Origin: Polycladomyces subterraneus
GTDB lineage: Bacteria; Bacillota; Bacilli; Thermoactinomycetales; JIR-001
NCBI RefSeq assembly: GCF_030433435.1
Contig: NZ_JANRHH010000037.1
Coordinates: forward strand, 101,298 to 165,297
Reading direction: 5' to 3'
DNA length: 64,000 nt
Positions 28,781-36,967 of the stretch are shown piece after piece. The notes beneath the pieces were generated by a model. The model made no database searches, was not told the origin of the DNA, and saw only the letters and a list, made by a program, of their open reading frames with translations. The position numbers were made by a program, and so were the translations under genes. Each line of letters begins with the position of its first letter. Within the stretch, counting starts at the first letter, position 1.

Positions 28781-29770
28781 TCATTCCTCATGTACCTCTG
28801 TCGGCGTCAATAGCAAGACCGTATACATATATACCGCATCTTCGAATCGTCGGGCATCCAGCCCGGTTTCCTGCTTCAGTCTCTCCAGCCGATAGAGAAG
28901 CGTGTTCCGGTGTACATACAGTGCTCGGGCTGTCTCACTCAAATTCAAATTATGACGAAACAATGCTGTCAATGTCTCCCTGATCTCCCCGTCCTCCCAA
29001 AACGGTGACGGAGACTGCATCAACCACCGACGGACGACATCATCCGGGATTTCCGTCAATAACCGCTCCAGCCGGGCATTCCAGGTGGCAATCACCGTCC
29101 GTTGAGGGTGGAATCGCCGCCCCAGCCGCCAAGCAGTTCTCAATTCTTTCAGCGCAACCGGCAATTGATCGGGATGGAACAACGGCGGATGGATCACAAC
29201 CGTCACTGTCTCTCCGATCTCGGCTGCAGCCACCTCAACCAACCCTTCTCCGGCCCGGTACAACTCCTCGGTCAGTGCGGTTTCCTCTTCCGATTGAATG
29301 AGAGAAACCGGTACCATTACGAGTAACTCTCGCTCCCGCATCGGTATCAGCCAAGCCTGCTGTTCAAAATAGGATTCGAGGACGGCCAGATCCGACAACG
29401 GGAAAGCCACCTTCGTATGCACGACCAACAATGGAACACGCCCCTCCCAGTCCCGCTCCAACAGCTCGCCCGGCACTGGCGTATCCGGGTCACGTTCTGC
29501 GTCGCGCAACCACCGCGCAACTTTTTCCGCAAATCCTTCTCTTTTGGCGATCGGTTCATTTTTATGGGCCCATTCCGATAACAACGCGGAGATCAGTAAC
29601 CGCTCGCGTTCTGTCAACGGAGAAGTGACCTCCAGCGACAACCGTTCGTCTCCGGGAATGGGGATGTATACATGTTGGGGGTTTCGGTCTTCTCCCGTGC
29701 GCACGATGCGAACCTCCGCCCCCAGCATCTGCCGGAGGCGAAGCGCCCATGCCGCCCACTTTTGATTCAT
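28781..29770 (-). CDS. PucR/CdaR-type transcriptional regulator (YxkF-like)
   Basis: A 329-residue protein whose last 70 residues form the PucR C-terminal helix-turn-helix: HNLNLSETARALYVHRNTL followed by YRLERLKQETG. The central part (about 90-230) resembles the GGDEF-like sensory domain of CdaR regulators only loosely. ATG at 29768-29770 follows GGAAAGGGATTGCCCG and overlaps the yvlD stop by 4 bases. In B. subtilis a similar regulator (yxkF) neighbours msmX, so it may control msmX or a carbohydrate operon. Inducer unknown. Confidence 0.78.
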   Translation of the reverse strand: MNQKWAAWALRLRQMLGAEVRIVRTGEDRNPQHVYIPIPGDERLSLEVTSPLTERERLLISALLSEWAHKNEPIAKREGFAEKVARWLRDAERDPDTPVPGELLERDWEGRVPLLVVHTKVAFPLSDLAVLESYFEQQAWLIPMRERELLVMVPVSLIQSEEETALTEELYRAGEGLVEVAAAEIGETVTVVIHPPLFHPDQLPVALKELRTAWRLGRRFHPQRTVIATWNARLERLLTEIPDDVVRRWLMQSPSPFWEDGEIRETLTALFRHNLNLSETARALYVHRNTLLYRLERLKQETGLDARRFEDAVYMYTVLLLTPTEVHEE

Positions 29771-30114
29771 CGGGCAATCCCTTTCCAAATGATGTTCAGC
29801 ACCCAAGAGACCAGGCTGACGAAGATCGCACCCAAAATCGCACCGAGAAAGCTGGTCACGTAAAATCCTTGGATGACATGTCCCACCAGCCAAAAGAGAA
29901 ATCCATTGATGATAAATGTGAACAACCCCAGTGTCATGATGTTGAGCGGCAACGTCAGGATCACCAGAATCGGACGGATCAACGCATTCACAATTCCCAA
30001 CACCAGTGCGACGAGCAACGCCGTACCATATCCCTTCACCTCAATACCGGGTACCCACATCGCAGCCAAAAAAACGGCCAAACCATTGATCAACCATTTG
30101 ATAATCCAGCCCAC
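29767..30114 (-). CDS. YvlD-family membrane protein (phage holin IV-like)
   Basis: 115 residues with four hydrophobic segments (WLINGLAVFLAAMWV, LLVALVLGIVNALIRPIL, MTLGLFTFIINGFLFWLVG, FLGAILGAIFVSLVSWVLNI) and the family block VNALIRPILVILTLPLNI. Integral membrane protein of unknown role, linked to the cell-envelope stress system in B. subtilis (yvlABCD). The ATG follows AAAAGGAGGACTCCGCG. It is the first gene of a two-gene unit with the PucR-type regulator. Confidence 0.82.
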   Translation of the reverse strand: MGWIIKWLINGLAVFLAAMWVPGIEVKGYGTALLVALVLGIVNALIRPILVILTLPLNIMTLGLFTFIINGFLFWLVGHVIQGFYVTSFLGAILGAIFVSLVSWVLNIIWKGIAR

Positions 30115-30319
30115 GCGGAGTCCTCCTTTTTCGGATTGCTACCGTATATATTCTACCCTTCCGGGGATTGTGGGGACACGTTTTTTTACCTTATTCCCGG
30201 AACGATCCAATGTTGAACATTTTTCGGAAAATACGCTTAATGATAAACAAACACGGATAGGGAGTGAGAGGATGCGGTTATGAAATCGAATGATGAAACG
30301 CAGGTTGGCGATTGATTTA

Positions 30320-30348
30320 TGTTTAATTTCATAATATTAAATTATAAT
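30320..30348 (+). promoter_or_regulatory. possible promoter of the gluconate operon
   Basis: Good -10 TATAAT at 30343-30348 within a very AT-rich stretch; the -35 at 17 bases (TGTTTA) is poor. About 130 bases upstream of gntK. The remainder of the 30115-30479 gap holds the cre-like site and nothing else recognisable. Confidence 0.35.
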
Positions 30349-30388
30349 CATCTTAACCCAAGATTCGAAAGAAAGGGTATTGCCAATA

Positions 30389-30402
30389 TGATAACGTTTC
30401 CA
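30389..30402. promoter_or_regulatory. cre-like CcpA site of the gluconate operon
   Basis: TGATAACGTTTCCA fits the cre consensus TGWAANCGNTNWCA at 12 of 14 positions. It lies 41 bases downstream of the possible -10 box, a roadblock position. Confidence 0.45.
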
Positions 30403-30479
30403 TTATCCTTTGATTACAGAAACAGGCCATCCTCTGTTCCATGCAACCAGAGGCTCGATCTACCCACAGGAGGTTTGTT

Positions 30480-32003
30480 ATGACTTCTCCATCTGTCGTC
30501 ATCGGTGTAGACATTGGCACGACTAGCACCAAGGCAGTTGTTTTCGACTTTTACGGAAACGTTTTGGGACTAGGTACCACGGGCTATCCACTGATTCAAC
30601 CACATCCCGGTTGGGTGGAACAAGACCCTGATGAGATCGTGCAAGCTGTATTGAACAGTGTGAGAACGGCTGTCGATGCGGCCGATATCTCCCCGGAAAA
30701 AGTAACCGCCGTCGGATTCAGCGCGGCGATGCACTCTTTGATCGCCGTGGATACGGACGGAAACCCACTCACCCGTGCATGGATCTGGGCGGACAACCGT
30801 GGGGCAGAACAGGCGGATCAGTTGCGAACCCTTCCGTTTGGTCATGAATGTTACCGACGATCAGGAACGCCCGTTCATCCGATGTCCCCACTGGTTAAGT
30901 TATTGTGGATGAAGGAACAAGAACCGGACTTATTTCGACGAGCTTCCAAATTCGTCTCGATCAAGGAGTACTTATGGTATCGAATGTTCGGATGTTGGGC
31001 CGTAGATGCCTCTCTCGCTTCCGCTACGGGACTGTACAATCTCTCTACCCGCGACTGGGACCCGGACATCCTGCACTTCATCGGCATCGCACCGGATCGC
31101 CTCTCACCCGTCGTTCCTCCGGCGGAGGTCTTTACAGGATTGCAGCGGGATTGTGCGCAACGGATGGGCCTCTCTCCCGACACCCCGTTCGTCATCGGTG
31201 CCAGTGACGGCGTTTTGGCCAATGTGGGTGTTGGAGCGATTCAATCGGGACAATTGGCCGTCACTGTGGGAACGAGTGGTGCGGTCCGGACGGCTGCTTT
31301 CTCTCCAGCGACCGACGAAAACGCTCGCACGTTTTGTTATGCATTGACAAATGATCGATGGGTGATCGGCGGGGCTACCAACAGCGGTGGAGACATCTTG
31401 CGCTGGCTGTCGGAATCCGTGTTCAAGGGCGTCTCAGACTCGGCTTCACCCTCTGTCGACCGCCTGCTGTCCCTTGCCGAATCATCTCCACCCGGCGCTG
31501 ATGGATTGCTGTTTCTCCCTTTTCTGACCGGAGAGCGCGCCCCCTATTGGGACCCTGATGCCCGCGGAGCTTGGGTGGGTTTGCGTTTACATCACCAAAC
31601 CGCCCATCTGGCACGGGCGGCATTGGAAGGTGTGACGTTCACCCTGCGGGCCATCACCGATGCCGTGCGTGACGTGAGCGGCACGCAAGCGGAATCGATC
31701 CGTGCTTCGGGTGGGTTCGTCCGATCCCCGTTTTGGTTGCAACTGACAGCAGATATATTGAATGCCACTGTCGAAGTGCCGGAAAACAAGGAAGCTTCAG
31801 CGATGGGAGCGGCCGTATTGGCTTTAACGGCCATCCGGGAGATGGACGATTTGTCCCGTGTGAATGAGTGGATTCGCATCACGCGGCGCATGTACCCGGA
31901 TCCAGAACGGGTACGACTGTACCACAAATGGTTTCCGTTGTTTGAAGAAACCTACCGTCGTTTGCGACCGTCTTTTCAAACATTATCTCAATGGCAACGA
32001 TAG
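30480..32003 (+). CDS. gntK: gluconate kinase (FGGY family)
   Basis: Phosphorylates gluconate to 6-phosphogluconate. FGGY carbohydrate kinase of about 507 residues: N-terminal phosphate loop GVDIGTTSTKAVVFD, adenosine-site GTSGAVRTAAFSP, and LPFLTGERAPYWDPDARG characteristic of gluconokinases. The ATG at 30480 follows CAGGAGGTTTGTT; an ATG 13 codons earlier has no ribosome site. First gene of a kinase-permease-dehydrogenase operon that defines the substrate as gluconate. No gntR regulator is found next to it. Confidence 0.92.
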   Translation: MTSPSVVIGVDIGTTSTKAVVFDFYGNVLGLGTTGYPLIQPHPGWVEQDPDEIVQAVLNSVRTAVDAADISPEKVTAVGFSAAMHSLIAVDTDGNPLTRAWIWADNRGAEQADQLRTLPFGHECYRRSGTPVHPMSPLVKLLWMKEQEPDLFRRASKFVSIKEYLWYRMFGCWAVDASLASATGLYNLSTRDWDPDILHFIGIAPDRLSPVVPPAEVFTGLQRDCAQRMGLSPDTPFVIGASDGVLANVGVGAIQSGQLAVTVGTSGAVRTAAFSPATDENARTFCYALTNDRWVIGGATNSGGDILRWLSESVFKGVSDSASPSVDRLLSLAESSPPGADGLLFLPFLTGERAPYWDPDARGAWVGLRLHHQTAHLARAALEGVTFTLRAITDAVRDVSGTQAESIRASGGFVRSPFWLQLTADILNATVEVPENKEASAMGAAVLALTAIREMDDLSRVNEWIRITRRMYPDPERVRLYHKWFPLFEETYRRLRPSFQTLSQWQR

Positions 32004-32015
32004 GAGGAGATCCGG

Positions 32016-33347
32016 ATGAGCTTATTGCTGATTGCCGCACTGTCCATTGTGGTGTTGCTCATACTCATCACTTGGGTAAAATGGCACCCCTTCGTCAGCC
32101 TGATCATCACCGCCATCGGTCTCGGGCTTGTCGCCGGTATGCCGCTCTCAGACATCATCAAATCACTCAAGGAAGGAATGGGAAATACCCTTGGCTTCAT
32201 CGCCACCGTGCTGGCGTTGGGCACCATGTTGGGAAAAATGATGGCCGAATCGGGCGGTGCGGAGCAAATTGCCAATACGCTGATTCGCTGGTTCGGACGC
32301 CGCCGCGTACATTGGGCGATGATGACGGTGGCATTTCTCGTGGGAATCCCCGTCTTTTTTCAGGTGGGGTTTGTGCTGCTCATCCCACTGGTATTTACCA
32401 TCGCAGCTGAAACGGGCATTTCCTTGGTCATGATCGGTATTCCGCTGGTGGCGGGGTTGTCCGTCGTGCACGGATTGGTTCCGCCCCATCCGGCCGCCAT
32501 GGCAGCGGTGGACATCTATCACGCCGATGTGGGTAAGACCATTTTCTATGCCCTCCTGGTTGGCCTGCCCGCCGCGGCAGTAGCCGGCCCCCTGTACGGA
32601 AAATGGATTGGTAAACGGATTCATAAGTCTGTTCCTGAAAAAATGTCCGACTCTTTTTCCGTTAGCCGCCGGGAAGGAAATCTACCCGGTTTCGCCAACA
32701 CCCTGTTTACCATTTTGTTGCCCGTCATTCTGATGTTGGTCGCCACTTTGGCTGAAATTTTCCTGCCGAAAAACGGGGTGCTCTCTTCCGTGTTGTCGTT
32801 TGTCGGTGATCCCATAGTTTCCCTGCTGATCGCCACCCTGTACGCCTTCTTCAGCTTGGGAACCCTGCAGGGAACGACCCGCGAGACGATTCAGCGCTGG
32901 GCAAACGATTGCCTGGCTCCCACTGCATCCATCCTGTTGGTGATCGGCGGAGGTGGTGCGTTCAACAAAGTCCTGCTCGACTCCGGGGTCGGTCAAGCCG
33001 TGGGCCAATTGGCGGCAAAATCTCATTTATCACCCATTTTGCTCGCTTGGGTGATCGCCGCTGCCATCCGTGTGGCAACCGGTTCGGCCACCGTTTCGAT
33101 GCTGACGGCGGCCGGGATTGTCGCTCCCATCGCCCAAGCCGTGCCCGGAACATCACCCGAATTGCTCGTGTTGTCCACGGGGGCCGGTTCGATCATTTTG
33201 TCTCATGTGAATGACTCGGGGTTCTGGATGATTAAGGAGTATTTTGGCATGAGCCTCAAAGAGACGTTTTGGACTTGGACGGCTGCTGAAACCCTTCTGT
33301 CCGTCGTTGCCTTGCCGTTGATTTTGTTGTTAAATGGGATAGTGTAA
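32016..33347 (+). CDS. gntP: gluconate:H+ symporter (GntP family)
   Basis: A 443-residue permease with about 12-14 hydrophobic helices. Family features include GNTLGFIATVLALGTMLGKM, VVHGLVPPHPAAMAAVD and SHVNDSGFWMIKEYFGM, all typical of GntP. ATG at 32016 with AGGAGGAGATCCGG, 12 bases behind gntK, so the genes are co-transcribed. Takes up gluconate for the kinase upstream. Confidence 0.94.
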   Translation: MSLLLIAALSIVVLLILITWVKWHPFVSLIITAIGLGLVAGMPLSDIIKSLKEGMGNTLGFIATVLALGTMLGKMMAESGGAEQIANTLIRWFGRRRVHWAMMTVAFLVGIPVFFQVGFVLLIPLVFTIAAETGISLVMIGIPLVAGLSVVHGLVPPHPAAMAAVDIYHADVGKTIFYALLVGLPAAAVAGPLYGKWIGKRIHKSVPEKMSDSFSVSRREGNLPGFANTLFTILLPVILMLVATLAEIFLPKNGVLSSVLSFVGDPIVSLLIATLYAFFSLGTLQGTTRETIQRWANDCLAPTASILLVIGGGGAFNKVLLDSGVGQAVGQLAAKSHLSPILLAWVIAAAIRVATGSATVSMLTAAGIVAPIAQAVPGTSPELLVLSTGAGSIILSHVNDSGFWMIKEYFGMSLKETFWTWTAAETLLSVVALPLILLLNGIV

Positions 33348-33368
33348 CAGCTGAAGGAGATGAAGATA

Positions 33369-34268
33369 ATGAAGTTCGGCATGATCGGTCTCGGCAAAAT
33401 GGGGATGAACCTCGTCCTGAACGCCTTGGACCACGGACACGAAGTGGTCGTCCACGACGTCAACCCCGAACCTGTACAAGCCCTGGCGGAAAAGGGCGCC
33501 ATTTCCGCTGACAGTATCGAAGCTTTGACCCGGAAACTGTCACGCCCACGTGTCGTGTGGTTGATGGTGCCTGCAGGAGACATCGTGGATCAGGTGTTGG
33601 AATCGGTAGTTCCCGTACTGGAGGAAGGCGACATCATCATTGACGGCGGCAACTCCCACTACCGTGATTCCATCTCCCGGGCCGAGCGTCTTGGCGATCG
33701 GGGACTCCGCTTTTTCGACGTCGGCACGTCTGGCGGAATGGAAGGAGCACGTCACGGCGCCTGCTTCATGATTGGCGGCGACAAGGAGACGTTTGAGCAA
33801 CATTTGGAGCCATTGTTCCGTGATCTCGCCGTGGAAAACGGTTATCTATACGCGGGACGTACCGGCAGCGGCCATTTCCTCAAAATGGTGCATAATGGAA
33901 TCGAATACGGCATGATGCAGGCGATCGCCGAGGGCTTCGAGATTTTGGACAAATCCAATTTTGACTTCGATTACGAAGAAGTGGCCCGCGTATGGTCGAA
34001 CGGTTCCGTCATCCGGGGTTGGCTGATGGAGCTGACCCGAAACGCTTTCGCCAAAGACCCCCGGCTGGAAGGCATTCGTGGCGTCATGCATTCTTCCGGC
34101 GAGGGTTTGTGGACGGTACAGACGGCTTTGGATGTCCAGGCCAGTGCCCCGGTCATCGCAATGTCGCTGTTCATGCGCTACCGCTCGTTGGAAGACGACA
34201 CCTTCCACGGAAAAGTCGTTGCCGCTTTGCGCAACGAATTCGGCGGACACGCAGTGGAGAAAAAGTGA
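33369..34268 (+). CDS. 6-phosphogluconate dehydrogenase, decarboxylating, short type
   Basis: Oxidative decarboxylation of 6-phosphogluconate to ribulose 5-phosphate. The Rossmann site GMIGLGKMGMNL is N-terminal; IDGGNSHYRDS and the catalytic FDVGTSGGMEGARHG and GHFLKMVHNGIEYGMM (Lys, Asn) are seen. At about 299 residues it belongs to the short, often NAD-preferring group (YqeC-like) rather than the 470-residue GntZ/GndA type normally found in gnt operons of Bacilli. The ATG at 33369 has AAGGAG 9 bases upstream; the ATG three codons earlier touches it. It completes the gluconate operon. Confidence 0.9.
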   Translation: MKFGMIGLGKMGMNLVLNALDHGHEVVVHDVNPEPVQALAEKGAISADSIEALTRKLSRPRVVWLMVPAGDIVDQVLESVVPVLEEGDIIIDGGNSHYRDSISRAERLGDRGLRFFDVGTSGGMEGARHGACFMIGGDKETFEQHLEPLFRDLAVENGYLYAGRTGSGHFLKMVHNGIEYGMMQAIAEGFEILDKSNFDFDYEEVARVWSNGSVIRGWLMELTRNAFAKDPRLEGIRGVMHSSGEGLWTVQTALDVQASAPVIAMSLFMRYRSLEDDTFHGKVVAALRNEFGGHAVEKK

Positions 34269-34280
34269 CGACAAACATCC

Positions 34281-34303
34281 GACCCCCGCACTTGGCGGGG
34301 GTC
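34281..34303. terminator. terminator behind the gluconate operon
   Basis: Perfect 9-bp GC stem GACCCCCGC/GCGGGGGTC with a 5-base loop, between the convergent dehydrogenase and DUF302 genes. T tracts are poor on both strands. Confidence 0.55.
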
Positions 34304-34318
34304 ACGATATTGTAGTGA

Positions 34319-34711
34319 TTAATCCTTGGCCTCATCAAGCGCATGGATCAGTGCCGATTCCACCTCTTTGGCGATGCTCAGCAAATGTTCGTCCTCCATC
34401 AATGCGAACAATGCAGTCGGTCGACTCAGGCCGATTTTTGTCTTGCCCGTCTTCACATCCGTATATACCACGATCTTGCAAGGAAGAAAATGACCTGCCT
34501 GCTGGTTGTGGATCAATGCTTTTTTGGTTATATCCGGGTTGCACACTTCCAACACGCGATACGATTGATCAAAATGAATTCCTTTTTCTAACAGTTTGGT
34601 CGGGATGTCCAATTGCCACAACACACCGAATTTTCGCTTGGCGCAAGCCTCTTCCACCGCATGAACAGCCTCGTCCACCGTTTTTTCTGTCTCTACAGTA
34701 TAGTGGAACAT
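34319..34711 (-). CDS. DUF302-domain protein
   Basis: About 130 residues. The first part (YTVETEKTVDEAVHAVEEAC) and the block YRVLEVCNPDITKKALIHN, then PCKIVVYTDVKTGKTKIGL, match the DUF302 fold seen in many bacteria and archaea, whose function is not established. Probably soluble and cytoplasmic. The ATG at 34709-34711 follows GGAGGGGTTAGAA. Monocistronic, convergent with the gnt operon. Confidence 0.82.
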   Translation of the reverse strand: MFHYTVETEKTVDEAVHAVEEACAKRKFGVLWQLDIPTKLLEKGIHFDQSYRVLEVCNPDITKKALIHNQQAGHFLPCKIVVYTDVKTGKTKIGLSRPTALFALMEDEHLLSIAKEVESALIHALDEAKD

Positions 34712-34791
34712 TTCTAACCCCTCCTCTTCCAAACAGCTTACCTTCCACTATCATTTTACCCGAAAGGAGGGATGTCCGACTGCGGTTTTGA

Positions 34792-35064
34792 TCAAGTGTG
34801 TGCTTTCATGCTGTTTTCCAGTTTCACAATCAGACTTTGTACAAGATTGACTTCATGTTCATTTCTGCAATCGCACGCCTCTTCAAAGCGATCTGACAAT
34901 TTTTTGATCAAATAACCGTATTCTTTTTGGTCAAAAGACAAATGGGGGTTCACCAATTTATTGAGAATGGCGAGATTGAGTCGCTGTTCTCCGTTCATGG
35001 CAGTCCGTTGTAGTGATGCGACGAATTTTCCCAGAAACAGGCGTTCCCGCAAGGTGATGTACAT
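34792..35064 (-). CDS. hypothetical protein
   Basis: A 90-residue, probably helical, soluble protein starting MYITLRERLFLGKFVASLQR. No family recognised; the Cys pair CDCRNEHE near residue 66 is its only distinctive feature. The ATG is preceded by CAAGGAGGTTGAAAGC, an excellent ribosome site, and a possible promoter/operator lies 35-70 bases upstream, so I regard it as a real gene. More AT-rich than the flanks. Confidence 0.6.
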   Translation of the reverse strand: MYITLRERLFLGKFVASLQRTAMNGEQRLNLAILNKLVNPHLSFDQKEYGYLIKKLSDRFEEACDCRNEHEVNLVQSLIVKLENSMKAHT

Positions 35065-35097
35065 GCTTTCAACCTCCTTGCGATTTTATATACAATT

Positions 35098-35135
35098 AAT
35101 CCTATCACATTAATAGGAATTAGGGAAGTTGTCAA
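35098..35135 (-). promoter_or_regulatory. promoter with overlapping palindrome upstream of a small hypothetical gene
   Basis: TTGACA (35130-35135), 17-base spacer, TAATGT (35107-35112) on the minus strand. The -10 region is inside the inverted repeat AATCCTAT-7 nt-ATAGGAAT (35098-35120, one mismatch), a plausible repressor site. Confidence 0.4.
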
Positions 35136-35222
35136 TATCGCATGCTCGCTTCGCTATGAGGAAATAACCCCAGTATTTATAGCCGTGTGAAGCAAGTCAC
35201 AAGCGATCATGCCCACAAAATG

Positions 35223-35251
35223 GCCCGTACCTTAGTCATCACGGTACGGGC
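35223..35251 (-). terminator. terminator of the trehalose operon
   Basis: Perfect 9-bp stem GCCCGTACC/GGTACGGGC with an 11-base loop, 10 bases behind the phosphotrehalase stop; followed on the minus strand by ATTTTG. Confidence 0.65.
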
Positions 35252-35261
35252 ACAGAAAAAA

Positions 35262-36944
35262 TCACCCCTCAATGTAAAAGGCCACAGATTCATATGGACG
35301 CAATCTCAGATGATGCAATTGGTTTACCGTATCCGGATAATTGGATATCAATATGCGATGTCGCCCACCAAGATTGATGTTCTCAGGCAAATGAAAGGTC
35401 GTTTCCACCCCGTAAAAGTTGTTGATCACCAACAGCGTTTCCTGACGATAGCGACGAAGATACGCATAGATGTGGGGATGGTCCTCCAAAATCCATTCAT
35501 AATCCCCATAAGCGATCACATCGTATTGTTTGCGTAACTGGATCAGTTTTTGGTAGTGATAAAAAATCGAATCCGGGTCCTTTAAAGCCTGTTCCACATT
35601 GATTTCCTTATAGTTGGGCGCGAGACCAATCCACGGGGTTCCGCTCGAAAAGCCTGCATTCTTTTCACTGCTCCATTGCATGGGTGTACGCGCATTGTCC
35701 CGTGATTTTTGCTTTAAGGCGGCCATCACGGTTTTCTCATCTTTTCCTTGTGCCCGCAGCAGATGATAGGCATTGATGGACTCGACATCCCGATAATCCT
35801 CGATATTCTCAAAGTAGGGATTGGTCATGCCGATCTCTTCTCCCTGATAGATAAACGGTGTCCCCTGCAACAGGTGGATGGCGGTCGCCAGCATTTTGGC
35901 TGATTCCTTATGGTACTTCCGGTCATCTCCAAATCGGGAAACTACCCTCGGTTGATCATGATTGCACCAAAACAGGGCATTCCAACCCCCACCCCGCTGC
36001 ATTCCATATTGCCAATCGCTTAAAATCCTTTTTAATCGGAGAAAGTCAAAGTCGGCGGCGACCCATTTTTCCCCATTCGGATAGTCTACCTTAAGATGAT
36101 GGAAACTGAAAACCATGTTCAGTTCCCTTTCATCCGGATGCGTGTATTTAATACAGTTTTCAATCGTTGTCGAGGACATCTCTCCCACCGTCAAAAGGTC
36201 CGGGTTCCTGGCAAACACCTGTCGGTTCATTTCCTTCAAAAACTCGTGTATACGCGGACCGTCGGTATAAAACCTGCGCCCGTCATGCATTGGAGTTTCC
36301 AGCGTATCATTGGGAAAGCGCTGGTCCTTAGAAATGAGGTTAATCACATCCAACCGAAATCCATCCACGCCCTTGTCAAGCCAGAACCGCATCATTTCGT
36401 AGATTCGCTCGCGAAGTTCCGGATTCTCCCAGTTCAAGTCAGCTTGTGTCACATCAAACAGATGCAGATAATACTGCCCCGTTCGTTCATCATACTGCCA
36501 TGCACTCCCGCCAAATTTGGATTTCCAGTTGTTTGGCGGTCCTCCGTTCACCCCGTCTTTCCAAATGTAGAAGTCACGGTAGGGATTTTCCCTCGACTTG
36601 GCCGACTCCCGGAACCATGGATGTTCGGTGGAGGTATGGTTCACCACGATGTCCATAATCACTTTGATCCCTTTTGCATGCGCCTGTTGCAGGAGGCGCT
36701 CAAAGGTCTCCATCGTGCCGTATTCCGGATTGATCCGGTAATAATCGCTGATGTCATAACCGTTATCCCTTTGCGGGGATTCATAGATGGGCGTCAACCA
36801 AATCACGTCAACCCCCAATGTTTTCAGATAATCGAGCTTTTCGATCACTCCCTGTAAATCGCCCACACCGTTCCCGGTCGTATCCTTGAAGCTCTTCGGG
36901 TAGATTTGGTACACGACTGCTTTTTTCCACCAAGGTTGCGTCAT
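35262..36944 (-). CDS. treA: alpha,alpha-phosphotrehalase (trehalose-6-phosphate hydrolase)
   Basis: GH13 enzyme splitting imported trehalose 6-phosphate into glucose and glucose 6-phosphate. Catalytic Asp199 in DGFRLDVINLI, acid/base Glu255 in TVGEMSS, third Asp in CNHDQPRVVSRFG, and the GH13 region MDIVVNHTSTEHPWF are seen. 560 residues, normal. The oligo-1,6-glucosidase subfamily looks similar; the assignment to phosphotrehalase follows from its position 23 bases behind the trehalose PTS gene treP and near treR. ATG follows AAAAAGGTGATAGAAA. Confidence 0.92.
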   Translation of the reverse strand: MTQPWWKKAVVYQIYPKSFKDTTGNGVGDLQGVIEKLDYLKTLGVDVIWLTPIYESPQRDNGYDISDYYRINPEYGTMETFERLLQQAHAKGIKVIMDIVVNHTSTEHPWFRESAKSRENPYRDFYIWKDGVNGGPPNNWKSKFGGSAWQYDERTGQYYLHLFDVTQADLNWENPELRERIYEMMRFWLDKGVDGFRLDVINLISKDQRFPNDTLETPMHDGRRFYTDGPRIHEFLKEMNRQVFARNPDLLTVGEMSSTTIENCIKYTHPDERELNMVFSFHHLKVDYPNGEKWVAADFDFLRLKRILSDWQYGMQRGGGWNALFWCNHDQPRVVSRFGDDRKYHKESAKMLATAIHLLQGTPFIYQGEEIGMTNPYFENIEDYRDVESINAYHLLRAQGKDEKTVMAALKQKSRDNARTPMQWSSEKNAGFSSGTPWIGLAPNYKEINVEQALKDPDSIFYHYQKLIQLRKQYDVIAYGDYEWILEDHPHIYAYLRRYRQETLLVINNFYGVETTFHLPENINLGGRHRILISNYPDTVNQLHHLRLRPYESVAFYIEG

Positions 36945-36967
36945 TTTCTATCACCTTTTTAATGTGG

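Noticed and set aside
35262..36944. Oligo-1,6-glucosidase as the function of the GH13 gene
   Set aside because: The families are close, but the direct linkage to treP and treR favours phosphotrehalase.
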